From Dehalococcoidia bacterium UBA2979 (lineage in GTDB: Bacteria; Chloroflexota; Dehalococcoidia; UBA2979), in NCBI GenBank assembly GCA_002348225.1, contig DEAP01000104.1, positions 1 through 34,179 on the forward strand: a stretch of 34,179 nucleotides of DNA, read 5' to 3'. A program made the position numbers and the translations under genes. Of the stretch, positions 1-7,731 are shown one piece after another. The notes beneath the pieces are model-generated. The model was not told the DNA's origin. It made no database searches and saw nothing but the letters and a program-made list of their open reading frames with translations. Every line of letters starts with the position of its first letter. Positions within the stretch are counted from its first letter, which is position 1.

Positions 1-1
1 A

Positions 2-1576
2 GTTGAGCGCGGACTCGCGATGGTCGATGGCGTACTACTACTAGTAGATGCGAGCGAGGGACCTCTTCCTCAAACACGGTTTGTACTGCGGAAAGCACTA
101 GAGCTAGGCCTGTCAATCATCCTAGTAATAAACAAAATTGATAGAGCGGACGCCCGAGTCGGTGAAGTAATAGACGAAGTATACGAACTTTTCTTTGAAC
201 TCGGAGCAACCGATGAACAAATTGACTTCCCTATCGTTTACTGCAGTGCGCGAGCTGGAATCGCTTCCCTGGAACAACATCAGTTGGGAACAAGTATGGA
301 ACCACTACTAGATCTCCTTCTCGCGCACATACCAGCACCGTCACACTCAGGAGCTCCAGAACTGCAAGCACTAGTGACTAATTTGGATTCATCCCCGCAT
401 TTGGGTCGGCTTGCTATTTGTCGGATAGTCCAAGGCGAAATAGCTAAAGGCCAAACGATCACTCACTGCCGCAGAGAGGGTTCAATGGCGCCAGGGAAAA
501 TATCGGAGCTATTCACAACCCACGGATTGGACAGAGTTGCTACGGAATCAGCAGGACCCGGCGACATTGTTGCTATTGCTGGCATACCTGACATTACGAT
601 TGGAGAAACCATCGCCGATCACCAAAATCCTGTTCCACTCCCAATCATCTCAGTGGACGAACCGACTATGTCGATGACAATCGGTATCAACACATCGCCG
701 CTTGCTGGCAAAGAGGGTACCAAGCTCACTCCCAGGCTGTTGGCTAATCGGCTAGAAGCTGAAACTGTAGGGAATGTATCTATTAAAGTCAGTCCTGCGG
801 ATAGATCGGAAACATGGATTGTTCAGGGTCGTGGAGAACTTCAGTTAGCTGTACTAATCGAAACTATGCGGCGTGAAGGATTTGAACTTACAGTCGGGAA
901 ACCCGAGGTTGTGACGCGTGAGATTCAAGGAACGCTGCATGAACCGCTGGAAACATTATTCATAGAGACCGAAGAAGAATATGTTGGTGCAATTACTCAA
1001 AGTCTTGCGAAACGTAAGGGAAACATGAAAGACATGAGTAACTATGGTGAAAATAATGTGCATCTTGAATTCGAAGCACCGGTGCGCGGGTTGATAGGTT
1101 TTCAAACGGAATTTCTGACAAACACACGAGGTACTGGAATAATTAATCGCCTCGCTGCTGGATTCATCCCGTGGCTCGGCGAGATTCGCACCCGGGCTTC
1201 AGGCAGTCTCGTTTCCGATCGGCCTGGACAGTCAACAACCCATGCACTTCAGAATCTCCAAGAAAGAGGTAGACTTTTCATCTCGCCGGGCTTCCCAATC
1301 TACGAGGGAATGATTATTGGAGAAAATTCTCGCGCGGATGACATGGATGTTAATCCTACCCGTGAGAAAAAACTCACCAACATGAGGAGCGCCCACGCGG
1401 ATGCGACGGAACACCTTACTCCAGCGACCGAACTGTCCCTTGAGAAGGCTCTCGAATTTATCTCCGCTGATGAATGCCTTGAGGTGACACCTAGCCTGGT
1501 CCGACTGCGAAAAGTTATCCTTGATACTCATGCTCGAAATAAAGAAGCGAAACAAGCTCGAAAAAGTCTGTCTTAG
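2..1576 (+). CDS. typA: Ribosome-associated GTPase TypA/BipA, 5' truncated by window edge
   Basis: This is the translation-factor GTPase TypA/BipA, which binds the ribosome and helps 50S assembly and growth under stress or cold. The frame is open from base 2, and the residues before the first internal ATG (base 20) already match the family, so the gene begins outside the window. The P-loop, switch I and DTPGH motif, roughly 85 residues, are missing. What remains begins at the MVDGVLLLVDA strand just after G3, followed by the G4 motif NKID (residues 38-41 counted from base 20) and a G5-like CSA near residue 75. Domain II, EF-G-like domains III and V, and the TypA-specific C-terminal domain follow (for example RGLIGFQTEFLT and the STTHAL region). 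The basic end (KEAKQARKSLS) is usual. Its stop codon overlaps the stop of the convergent VOC gene by 4 bp. Identity is close to certain. Confidence 0.96.
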   Translation, partial: VERGLAMVDGVLLLVDASEGPLPQTRFVLRKALELGLSIILVINKIDRADARVGEVIDEVYELFFELGATDEQIDFPIVYCSARAGIASLEQHQLGTSMEPLLDLLLAHIPAPSHSGAPELQALVTNLDSSPHLGRLAICRIVQGEIAKGQTITHCRREGSMAPGKISELFTTHGLDRVATESAGPGDIVAIAGIPDITIGETIADHQNPVPLPIISVDEPTMSMTIGINTSPLAGKEGTKLTPRLLANRLEAETVGNVSIKVSPADRSETWIVQGRGELQLAVLIETMRREGFELTVGKPEVVTREIQGTLHEPLETLFIETEEEYVGAITQSLAKRKGNMKDMSNYGENNVHLEFEAPVRGLIGFQTEFLTNTRGTGIINRLAAGFIPWLGEIRTRASGSLVSDRPGQSTTHALQNLQERGRLFISPGFPIYEGMIIGENSRADDMDVNPTREKKLTNMRSAHADATEHLTPATELSLEKALEFISADECLEVTPSLVRLRKVILDTHARNKEAKQARKSLS

Positions 1577-1968
1577 CCCTCGACTAACTGCAGCAAAACA
1601 CCACCTGCATCAGCCGGATGTACAAACACCTGTCCTTTTGGTGTTTCACCCTCACCAGGATCTCCTATCAACCGGATACCTTTACCTCGGAGATCCGTAA
1701 GAGTCGCTATCAGATCGTCCACCCGCATCGACAACAAATACATACCTCCGCCTGTCTTATCTATGTGCTTTGCAACGGGGCCTGATTCATTCGTAGGTTG
1801 TACAAGCTCAACTTCGGAATTTTCAAATTCAAAATGGGCAGTAAGAAATCCAGCACCCTCAGGCTCACCTGTCCGGTCAACTTTTTTGTTGAAAATCGCC
1901 TCATACTTAGATAGCCCCTCTGACATATCAGCCACAGAGATGACAATATGATCTATTCCTTTAAACAT
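1573..1968 (-). CDS. VOC-family protein resembling methylmalonyl-CoA epimerase but with altered metal site
   Basis: The 131-residue single VOC module has the order and length of methylmalonyl-CoA epimerase: an IDHIVISV first strand, VELVQPT, MRVDDL, and a VFVHPADAGGVLLQL end. Aligned by eye to the known epimerase ligands (His, Gln/Glu, His, Glu), it keeps His7 and Glu54 but has Tyr77 where the second His of the usual GLHH motif sits, and Gln127 instead of the final Glu. It may therefore bind metal differently or catalyse another reaction on an acyl-CoA or ester. The start has a good Shine-Dalgarno (AGAGG, about 4 nt upstream). It lies 16 bp after the phosphotriesterase-family gene on the same strand, so the two are probably one operon. 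Fold is sure; the epimerase name is doubtful. Confidence 0.85.
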   Translation of the reverse strand: MFKGIDHIVISVADMSEGLSKYEAIFNKKVDRTGEPEGAGFLTAHFEFENSEVELVQPTNESGPVAKHIDKTGGGMYLLSMRVDDLIATLTDLRGKGIRLIGDPGEGETPKGQVFVHPADAGGVLLQLVEG

Positions 1969-1984
1969 AAATCCTCTTTTCTAT

Positions 1985-2968
1985 TCACTTATTTGCCATT
2001 TTATACGCTGCTGCAAAGGTGCCAGCAATCGAATTAATCATCAAATCATCTATTTCCTCACTGCTTGCTCCATTCTCAACTAGCCACTTAATTTCCCAAT
2101 CCGGCACTGGCAGCCAACAAGTTCTGTCCTCGATTCGACCTCCTCCTTCAGGAGGACCTAAATTCAGGCTGTACGCTGCTGAGTCATGACCCAGACATAT
2201 TCGATCTGCGAATCCTAATTTAATCAAATCCGAAACGAGGCGGGAACGACGTTCTTTTTCATCTTCTGGCAGCGTAGATTGAAATCGATCCATTCCTAGC
2301 GTCGCTCCACGACGCAAAATCGTAGTCAAATACTCCATGTCGCCGCTGTCATTGCTATGACCGATAGTTATGGAGCGTAAATCCAGGCCTTCGTCATCAA
2401 AAATATCAAGCAATGGCATTCCAAGTTTGTCGAGAGCTCTTGTATGGCACGTGATTGGCACGCCGCTACTTTTCGAAGCACGAGCTGCTCCGCGTGCGAC
2501 TTTCTCGAGCTGGAATTTTGGCGAACGCACCCCATCATCAAGCAAGTACTCATAATCCCAAGCAAGCTTAATAACTCCGGCTTTGATCGATGTCGACTCA
2601 AGTCCTTCCTCAATATCTTTAAGAAAATACTCGGCAATGGCATCCTCATTCCAAGAGTAATAGGTCAATGGCACCCACCGGTAAACTCCTGTAGCTGCAA
2701 TGATGTTCACACTCGAACTATCTGCCAAACGCTCAAAGACTCTTGCCTGTCTCCCTAAATCCAGGGGAGTACAGTCGATGATTGTCTGTATACCTGCCGT
2801 GGATACAGTCTCCAGTGCATCTAGACAGCGCCTAACAGCCTCTTCTTCATCGTATAATTGGGTGATTTTATCCATGCCACCCATCCCACTAACCAGATGC
2901 TCATGCGAAAGCGTCCGACCAAGATCACTAACTTCCATCGGTCCTGCAATTGTATTTACTGTAGTCAT
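1985..2968 (-). CDS. Phosphotriesterase-family (PTE/PLL) amidohydrolase
   Basis: A TIM-barrel metal hydrolase of the phosphotriesterase-like group, which includes lactonases, organophosphate hydrolases and other ester hydrolases. The full binuclear metal set is visible: His22 and His24 (SHEHL), the lysine expected to be carbamylated, Lys134 (GVIKLAW), His175 (ITCHT), His204 (IGHSND) and Asp262 (LGHDSA). At 327 residues it is of normal family length. I chose the ATG at 2968 because GGAGG lies 4 nt before it; an in-frame ATG six codons earlier would include that Shine-Dalgarno in the coding region. It is first in a two-gene minus-strand operon with the VOC protein, and divergent from the phytanoyl-CoA dioxygenase across 99 bp. 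Natural substrate is unknown; a lactone is a common choice in this family. Confidence 0.9.
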   Translation of the reverse strand: MTTVNTIAGPMEVSDLGRTLSHEHLVSGMGGMDKITQLYDEEEAVRRCLDALETVSTAGIQTIIDCTPLDLGRQARVFERLADSSSVNIIAATGVYRWVPLTYYSWNEDAIAEYFLKDIEEGLESTSIKAGVIKLAWDYEYLLDDGVRSPKFQLEKVARGAARASKSSGVPITCHTRALDKLGMPLLDIFDDEGLDLRSITIGHSNDSGDMEYLTTILRRGATLGMDRFQSTLPEDEKERRSRLVSDLIKLGFADRICLGHDSAAYSLNLGPPEGGGRIEDRTCWLPVPDWEIKWLVENGASSEEIDDLMINSIAGTFAAAYKMANK

Positions 2969-3067
2969 CAAGCCTCCATACATCATCAGTCGATATTCAC
3001 ATCGATGTCCTCACCACGAGGTAATACTTAATAGAAAGTACTACACTCTTGTTGGAGGAATGACAAT

Positions 3068-3970
3068 ATGACCACGACTAGGAAAATTGAGGTGACCACC
3101 GAGCAAATCGAATTCTACAACGAAAACGGATACATACTATTCGAAAAACTTTTAGATGACGAGATGCTTGCGCGCTTACAAGAAGAGACCGATAGAATTG
3201 TGTCGGAAGCTGCTGGTCTGAGTGAACACAACAATCAATATGATCTGGAAGACTCTCATACACCTGAGAATCCTCGGGTTCGTCGCCTCAAGGCACCTCA
3301 TCAACATTGGCCTTTTTTCTGGGAATTAGCACAATATCAACCAATACTCGATGTTGTTGAGGCTTTGATTGGTCCAAATATTAGGCTCCAGGGAGATAAA
3401 CTAAACATGAAATCCGCAGAGTTCGGTGCGGCTGTTGAATGGCATCAGGACTGGCCTTTTTATCCGCACACCAATGATGATCTACTTGCTGCAGGCGTTT
3501 TACTGGATGACTGTTATGAAGAAAACGGCCCACTACTCGTCGTGCCAGGCTCCCATAAGGCACCCATCTACAATCACCACGAAGACGGATATTTCTCGGG
3601 GGCTGTAGACCCAGAAAACTTCGATTGGGACATGGGCAAAGATCTTGCTGCCTTGGAAGGTCCTGCTGGGAGTGTTTCTTTCCATCATGTAAGGATTATG
3701 CATGGTTCTGCCCTGAATACTTCTGACAGGCAAAGACGACTGCTTCTCAACCAATATGCAGCTGCGGATGCTTGGCCCATTATGGGATTAGGGAAAATGT
3801 CATTCGAAGACTACAATTCGAAGATTGTACGAGGTGAGCCAGTCTCACAGCCTAGACAAACGGCAGTTCCACCATATCTTCCTCTGCCACCGGCGCCGTT
3901 ACAAGGGTCGATATATGAAAATCAAAAGGCTCTAAAGAATAAGTTTTTCGACACCTATAAGAAAAACTAG
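3068..3970 (+). CDS. Phytanoyl-CoA dioxygenase (PhyH) family Fe(II)/2-oxoglutarate oxygenase
   Basis: A 300-residue double-stranded beta-helix oxygenase of the PhyH family, which hydroxylates substrates using Fe(II), O2 and 2-oxoglutarate. The iron triad is visible as His126 and Asp128 (EWHQDW) with the distal His212 (IMHGSALN), and an arginine cluster at 221-224 is placed to bind the 2-oxoglutarate carboxylate. The motif NGPLLVVPGSHK around residues 153-164 is typical. The ATG at 3068 follows GGAGGA by 8 nt; an overlapping ATG at 3060 stops at once. It stands alone on the plus strand, divergent from the phosphotriesterase operon, and its stop is 4 bp from the convergent metallophosphoesterase. 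PhyH proteins act on fatty acyl-CoAs but also on many small molecules, so the substrate is open. Confidence 0.93.
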   Translation: MTTTRKIEVTTEQIEFYNENGYILFEKLLDDEMLARLQEETDRIVSEAAGLSEHNNQYDLEDSHTPENPRVRRLKAPHQHWPFFWELAQYQPILDVVEALIGPNIRLQGDKLNMKSAEFGAAVEWHQDWPFYPHTNDDLLAAGVLLDDCYEENGPLLVVPGSHKAPIYNHHEDGYFSGAVDPENFDWDMGKDLAALEGPAGSVSFHHVRIMHGSALNTSDRQRRLLLNQYAAADAWPIMGLGKMSFEDYNSKIVRGEPVSQPRQTAVPPYLPLPPAPLQGSIYENQKALKNKFFDTYKKN

Positions 3971-3974
3971 AGAG

Positions 3975-4526
3975 TCACGCAAATTTTGGAAATCCCTGCA
4001 AGAGATGGGAGTTAGCACCATCTGAAAGATCAATAATTCTGGCTGAGGGGGCCTGATCTTCATATAGTTCCAGTAGCCCAACGTTACCAAGTCGAGGGCT
4101 CAAATTTCTTGGCAACGTTGGGCTACCAGGATTAATAACAAGGACATCATCTTTCCATTCCAAAAATGTGTAGTGCGAATCACCACACACGACAATGTCA
4201 GGTCTAATATCTTCGAGCCATACGCTGACGAGGTAATCAATATCCGCCTCAACAGGGCCAAATCTGTGTATCAAAGCAACACTATGGCCTTCCAACTCTA
4301 ACCTCTGGATAGGCTCAATCCTCGGATCCTCCCAGAGATGTTCATCGTGGTTACCCTCGGCTGCAATAACCGGAGCAATCTCCTCCAACTGATCGAGTAC
4401 GCGACTCATAGTGATGTCCCCACCATGCAAAATGAGATCGACATCACTAAATGCAGCACGCACTTCGGGGGAAATATCTTTCCCTGCTTCAGGGATATGT
4501 GTGTCTGAAATAAGGCCGATTAGCAT
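3975..4526 (-). CDS. YfcE/MJ0936-type calcineurin-like metallophosphoesterase
   Basis: A 183-residue single-domain phosphodiesterase of the YfcE/MJ0936 type. Motifs in order: SDTH with Asp8 and His10, HGGD with Asp37, GNHD with Asn59 and His60, IHRFG with His87, then CGDSHY, and INPGSPTLPR near the end. In most family members the fifth motif reads GHTH and gives two histidines to the metals; here the first is Asp116 and only His118 remains. The Asp may still coordinate metal. It is the last gene of a probable thiolase-DUF35-phosphoesterase minus-strand operon, starting 15 bp after the DUF35 stop. No strong Shine-Dalgarno precedes it, which fits coupled translation. The connection to acyl-CoA metabolism is positional only. 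Confidence 0.92.
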   Translation of the reverse strand: MLIGLISDTHIPEAGKDISPEVRAAFSDVDLILHGGDITMSRVLDQLEEIAPVIAAEGNHDEHLWEDPRIEPIQRLELEGHSVALIHRFGPVEADIDYLVSVWLEDIRPDIVVCGDSHYTFLEWKDDVLVINPGSPTLPRNLSPRLGNVGLLELYEDQAPSARIIDLSDGANSHLLQGFPKFA

Positions 4527-4541
4527 AGACTCGACTGAGCC

Positions 4542-4976
4542 CTACGCGGGCGCAAATTTTACAAGAGTCCAATCTTCGGAGACGTCATCAAATTTCACCC
4601 GTAGCCTCATATCTATCTCCACGTCTTCCGGGATATCAAGATCCACTACATTCGACATAAGCCTTACACCTTCGTCCAACTGAACGATCGCGAACACGTA
4701 CGGTACATCTTCTTGAAACGCCGGATGCTGCGGTTGATACACGATAGTAAAGGTATGCAACCGAGCATTCCCGCTGACTTCTTGCCATTCCCAAGAGTCC
4801 GATTCAAGGCAATTCGGGCAGGCTTCTCTGGGGTACCAAAAAAAGCGATTGCATGGTCTACAGCGTGGAATAATCAGTTTATGATCTCGGGCGGCGTCCC
4901 AAAACGGCATCGAGAGGTCAGGAACCTCAGGCCTCGGCTCAGGTTTAATAGCGACGTTTGCATTTCCATTCGTCAT
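4542..4976 (-). CDS. DUF35 Zn-ribbon/OB-fold protein, partner of the thiolase-like protein
   Basis: A 144-residue DUF35 protein: an N-terminal helix (PFWDAARDHKLIIPRC), a rubredoxin-like zinc ribbon with Cys39, Cys42, Cys53 and Cys56, and a C-terminal OB fold (approximately 65-140). Known DUF35 proteins pair with thiolase-like proteins, as in the steroid side-chain aldolase Ltp2-ChsH2 and in archaeal acetoacetyl-CoA thiolase/HMG-CoA synthase complexes, where they bridge or stabilise the active site and bind CoA. Here the partner is clearly the thiolase-like gene just upstream on the same strand. The 86-bp gap between them holds a striking inverted repeat (5012-5062). Family is certain; that it forms a complex with its neighbour is inference from established pairs. 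Confidence 0.94.
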   Translation of the reverse strand: MTNGNANVAIKPEPRPEVPDLSMPFWDAARDHKLIIPRCRPCNRFFWYPREACPNCLESDSWEWQEVSGNARLHTFTIVYQPQHPAFQEDVPYVFAIVQLDEGVRLMSNVVDLDIPEDVEIDMRLRVKFDDVSEDWTLVKFAPA

Positions 4977-5011
4977 TGTTATCTCTTTCTTTCAGGGTAT
5001 CTTCTCTAGAG

Positions 5012-5062
5012 GGTGGCACTCGAACCGAGTACCAGCGTGCACATAATGCTCGCTGTGCCACC
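5012..5062. repeat. 51-bp multi-branched inverted repeat between thiolase and DUF35 genes
   Basis: GGTGGCAC at 5012-5019 is exactly complementary to GTGCCACC at 5055-5062. Between them lie two more perfect small stems: ACTCG/CGAGT (5018-5022 with 5026-5030, loop AAC) and AGCG-T-GCA/TGC-T-CGCT (5034-5041 with 5047-5054). The element ends exactly at the thiolase stop codon. As RNA it could fold into a compact branched structure on either strand. It is not a tRNA: there is no 7-base T loop or anticodon arm. No T-tract follows, so it is not an ordinary terminator. It may tune the thiolase/DUF35 transcript ratio, or it may be a dispersed genomic repeat. Confidence 0.6.
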
Positions 5063-6190
5063 TCAGCCATTTACAAGACAGATATCCGCTTTGCTTGCTT
5101 GGCGGATACCTCCTCTCCCCATTACCTGACGCGTGCCTTCAACAACGTGACGGAACCCTCCTCCAACTCCTCCTGTTTGGCCGGCTCCAATCTGACCACC
5201 GTCAGTATTGATCGGGAATTCACCTTTGTAGGTAGTATCTGTTGACTCGTAAAATGGACCAATATCGCCCTTTTTAGTGAGCCCCGCATCCTCAAGACAA
5301 GCCATCGCCAGAATGGTGTAACAATCATAGAATTGCGCTAAATCGACGTCATTCATATTAACTTCCGCCATATTCATCGCCGTAGGAGCTGAATGAACCA
5401 CGGGGGTAGTCGTAATATCGTCTCTTTGCCAAATCACATCATGACTTGTAGCTGGACCTCCCGCCCCAAGTATGTACGCTGGATCATTCGGTAGTGATTT
5501 TGCACGATCTGCTGAGGCCACGATTACAGCATGAGCTCCTGAGCACGGCATCACACTCTCCAAGAGATGCAAAGGATCGTTGGTAAATCTTGAATTGAGC
5601 ACATCTTCCTGTGTCACTGGTTGGTTATACCACACTGCATTTTCGTTATCTGCAGCATTGAATCGCTGATCGACTACCATCTTGGCAAATTGCTCTTGTG
5701 TGGTTCCGTATTCGAACATGTGGCGTTGCTTAATGAGGCCGTACCAACCGTTCATTGCTATCACCGGCCCATAGGGGAGCTCCAACTCAGTGGCGCGACT
5801 AGCAGGAGGTAAGTTTCCTCTGGCCTGTGCTTGGCCCACCATTCGAGAACTGGACCGCGGACGTGCTTCTCCAAAAACACACAAAATATAGTTAGCAAGT
5901 CCCGCGCTAATCACGGCCGCAGCTGTAGCAATCGCTGTGGCACCACTTGATCCGTGTGTTGTCATTGAGGCCGTATATTTCGGTTCGATACCGAGAGCTT
6001 CAGCAACGGTAATTGAGTTCACTCCCTCACCATTGATCAGTCCGTCTATATCCTCTTTTCTTAATCCAGCATCGGCTATTGCCCCACGGGCGACCTCAGC
6101 CATTACACCGAACGTAGTCCTGTCAGGATATTCCTTTTGTGTAGGGATCTCGTAGAACCCAACGATCGCAGCTTTCCCTCGAATACTCAT
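5063..6190 (-). CDS. Thiolase-like (lipid-transfer-protein/SCP2-thiolase type) protein lacking the thiolase cysteine
   Basis: A 375-residue thiolase-fold protein starting MSIRGKAAIVG. The ATG at 6190 has GGAGAG just upstream; the frame stays open 53 codons further, but that part resembles no thiolase N-terminus. The nucleophile loop reads THGSSG (78-83), with no cysteine, as in the lipid-transfer-protein group. The C-terminal motif is NTDGGQIGAGQTGG (328-341), with Gln338 where thiolases have the GHP histidine. FYDCYT (287-292) is the conserved tyrosine segment. Members of this group paired with DUF35 include steroid side-chain retro-aldolases (Ltp2), so C-C cleavage or formation without a covalent acyl enzyme is plausible. 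The downstream DUF35 gene supports that reading. Databases usually label such proteins acetyl-CoA acetyltransferase, which is likely wrong here. Confidence 0.9.
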   Translation of the reverse strand: MSIRGKAAIVGFYEIPTQKEYPDRTTFGVMAEVARGAIADAGLRKEDIDGLINGEGVNSITVAEALGIEPKYTASMTTHGSSGATAIATAAAVISAGLANYILCVFGEARPRSSSRMVGQAQARGNLPPASRATELELPYGPVIAMNGWYGLIKQRHMFEYGTTQEQFAKMVVDQRFNAADNENAVWYNQPVTQEDVLNSRFTNDPLHLLESVMPCSGAHAVIVASADRAKSLPNDPAYILGAGGPATSHDVIWQRDDITTTPVVHSAPTAMNMAEVNMNDVDLAQFYDCYTILAMACLEDAGLTKKGDIGPFYESTDTTYKGEFPINTDGGQIGAGQTGGVGGGFRHVVEGTRQVMGRGGIRQASKADICLVNG

Positions 6191-6358
6191 ACACTCTCCG
6201 TATCGCTCTTCCACCCGTGAGGATAGTCGATCCAAATAAGATTCGGTGGAAAATCTAACCCTGGCTCTATATTTTGTGGATTCTTGAGGATCTCTAGCCA
6301 ATGACCGGTTATATATACGTGACAGAAATAAAAATGTTCCGAGGATCACTTATTCGAT

Positions 6359-6760
6359 ATGGCTAAACCATCTGAATTCGCATCTACTGGCCCTCTTGAG
6401 GTGGTCCTCGGGATAGAAAGAATATCCGCGCAGGACGGTGAGGCATTGTACCGAGTACCTCTCGGACCAGAGCCAACTCCCGTGAACACACTTGCTATAA
6501 CGACCGCCGTAGACCTGGCGTTAGTAAGAGCGGTGAGTACCGTTATCGACTCAACTGTAGAGGAAATGAACGGGACAATTGAGTTCAGTGTTTCGTATCT
6601 GAAAACACCCATCGGACACGCTGATGTATTAGCCAAGGTATTAGGCCGTGGAGAAAATACTGCTGTAATCAGCGTAACGCTCACGGACCAAGATGATACT
6701 CGCTTCGGTTTTGCCAAAGGATCCTATTCAATATCTAAGAAAAATAATCAGGGGCCATAA
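6359..6760 (+). CDS. PaaI-like hotdog-fold protein (putative acyl-CoA thioesterase), first of a tandem pair
   Basis: A 133-residue protein with the pattern of a PaaI-type hotdog domain: a helix containing TTAVDLAL (Asp52), then the strands GTIEFSVSYLKTP, HADVLAKVLGRGENTAVISVTL and a final FAKGSYSI strand. Asp52 sits where these thioesterases carry their catalytic acid, but the usual HGG loop before it is absent (it reads TPVNTLA). The gene is divergent from the thiolase operon across a 168-bp gap and is followed 4 bp later by a second hotdog gene, so the two could form a heteromer. No strong Shine-Dalgarno is seen. The substrate is unknown; the neighbourhood points to acyl-CoA. Confidence 0.8.
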   Translation: MAKPSEFASTGPLEVVLGIERISAQDGEALYRVPLGPEPTPVNTLAITTAVDLALVRAVSTVIDSTVEEMNGTIEFSVSYLKTPIGHADVLAKVLGRGENTAVISVTLTDQDDTRFGFAKGSYSISKKNNQGP

Positions 6761-6764
6761 CACG

Positions 6765-7160
6765 ATGGAATTGAATGAGTATCCTTTCGTGACCGCCCTT
6801 GGAATAACTCTGTCCGAAAATCAAGGGACAAATGCCATCTTTGAAATGGCTCGCAATGAAACGAACGTCGGAGGGGTACGAAACTCCATTAATGGAGGGA
6901 TTCTCGCCACCTACGTGGAAATAGCAGCCCACTTCATTATCAGACAGAACCTCCGCGAACGTTCAGAGATTAAACATACGCAGGACTTGAATATCGCGTA
7001 CCTCAATTCTGCTGTGAGCAAAATAACGCGTGCAGAAGCTTCCCTCGTGCGTATGGGACGCACATCGACTGTCGTTGTCGAATTATGGGATGGAGACCGA
7101 ACGACTTTGTTTTGTCACGCCAGGGTATCGTGTGCCGTGGGCAATTCAAAAACAGAATAA
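6765..7160 (+). CDS. PaaI-like hotdog-fold protein, second of a tandem pair
   Basis: A 131-residue hotdog protein. The helix-loop INGGILATYVEIAAHF (42-57) matches the HGG...D/E active-site loop of PaaI thioesterases, with Asn43 in place of His and Glu52 as the likely acid. Strands LNIAYLNSA, ITRAEASLVRMGRTSTVVVELWD and CHARVSCAV follow. I place the start at the ATG at 6765, 4 bp after the preceding stop and 10 nt after AGGGG; the frame is open upstream, but that part overlaps the previous gene and is not hotdog-like. The two tandem proteins are distant paralogues with complementary defects in their loops (first lacks HGG, second has the loop but a Glu), suggesting a two-subunit enzyme. The carbonic-anhydrase-like gene follows after 14 bp. 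Confidence 0.8.
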   Translation: MELNEYPFVTALGITLSENQGTNAIFEMARNETNVGGVRNSINGGILATYVEIAAHFIIRQNLRERSEIKHTQDLNIAYLNSAVSKITRAEASLVRMGRTSTVVVELWDGDRTTLFCHARVSCAVGNSKTE

Positions 7161-7174
7161 GTTGAGGAGAGAAT

Positions 7175-7726
7175 ATGCCAATATATGCAGTAGGTGACAA
7201 GATTCCTGTAATTCACCCTTCGGCCTTTATTGCCCCTACGGCGAACATTGTAGGTGCAGTTACTGTGGGACCAGGAGCCTCAGTCTGGTATGGGGCCACA
7301 CTTCGTGGAGATACGAGTTATGTTGAAGTCCATGAAGGTGCAAATATACAAGATGGCTCAGTGGTACATGGTAGAGCAGAGCTCCCTTCAATCATTCATC
7401 GTGAGGCGTCACTTGCCCACAACTGTGTGGTGCACGGAGCAATAATCGGTGAACAAGCTTTGATCGCTAACGGTGCTCTCATCTTGGATGGAGCAATAAT
7501 CGGCGCAAGAGCATTGATCGGAGCTGGCTCTATAGTAATGGCCGATTCAGAGATACCTGAGGGAATGCTGGCAGTTGGAGCTCCAGCAGTTGTCAAGCGA
7601 TCAATTATTGGTTCACCCTCAGAGGAATGGGTTACAGGTAATCCTGGTCGATACGCAGCTCTAGCCAAGGAGCATCTGGCCGGCCTTAGAGAAATTGATT
7701 GGACGGAGGCTACAAAAATCCAGTAG
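7175..7726 (+). CDS. Gamma-carbonic-anhydrase/PaaY-like left-handed beta-helix protein
   Basis: A 183-residue hexapeptide-repeat protein. It has the family landmarks: LRGDTS (43-48), NIQDGSVVHG (58-66) and AHNCVVHGA (81-89), giving metal ligands His65, His82 and His87 with Gln59/Asp60. Imperfect hexapeptide turns run from about residue 15 to 140, followed by a C-terminal helix (NPGRYAALAKEHLAGL). The Shine-Dalgarno GAGGAGAG ends close before the ATG. Proteins of this type are carbonic anhydrases, or, as with PaaY of the phenylacetate pathway, CoA thioesterases. Its position directly behind two PaaI-like hotdog genes makes a PaaY-like thioesterase role worth considering. The fold and metal site are clear; the reaction is not. 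Confidence 0.93.
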   Translation: MPIYAVGDKIPVIHPSAFIAPTANIVGAVTVGPGASVWYGATLRGDTSYVEVHEGANIQDGSVVHGRAELPSIIHREASLAHNCVVHGAIIGEQALIANGALILDGAIIGARALIGAGSIVMADSEIPEGMLAVGAPAVVKRSIIGSPSEEWVTGNPGRYAALAKEHLAGLREIDWTEATKIQ

Positions 7727-7731
7727 TGAAT

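Noticed and set aside
5012..5070. tRNA-like outline on the minus strand (GGTTCGAGT close to a complementary end)
   Set aside because: The T stem would enclose only three bases, there is no anticodon arm, and the element is about 51 bp; it is kept as an inverted repeat.
6191..6349. 53-codon N-terminal extension of the thiolase-like protein
   Set aside because: The family starts at MSIRGKAAIVG, which has its own Shine-Dalgarno; the extension would fill the divergent promoter region.
6346..6717. 123-codon antisense frame opposite the first hotdog gene
   Set aside because: The plus-strand frame has clear hotdog strands; the antisense product is low-complexity and unlike any protein I know.
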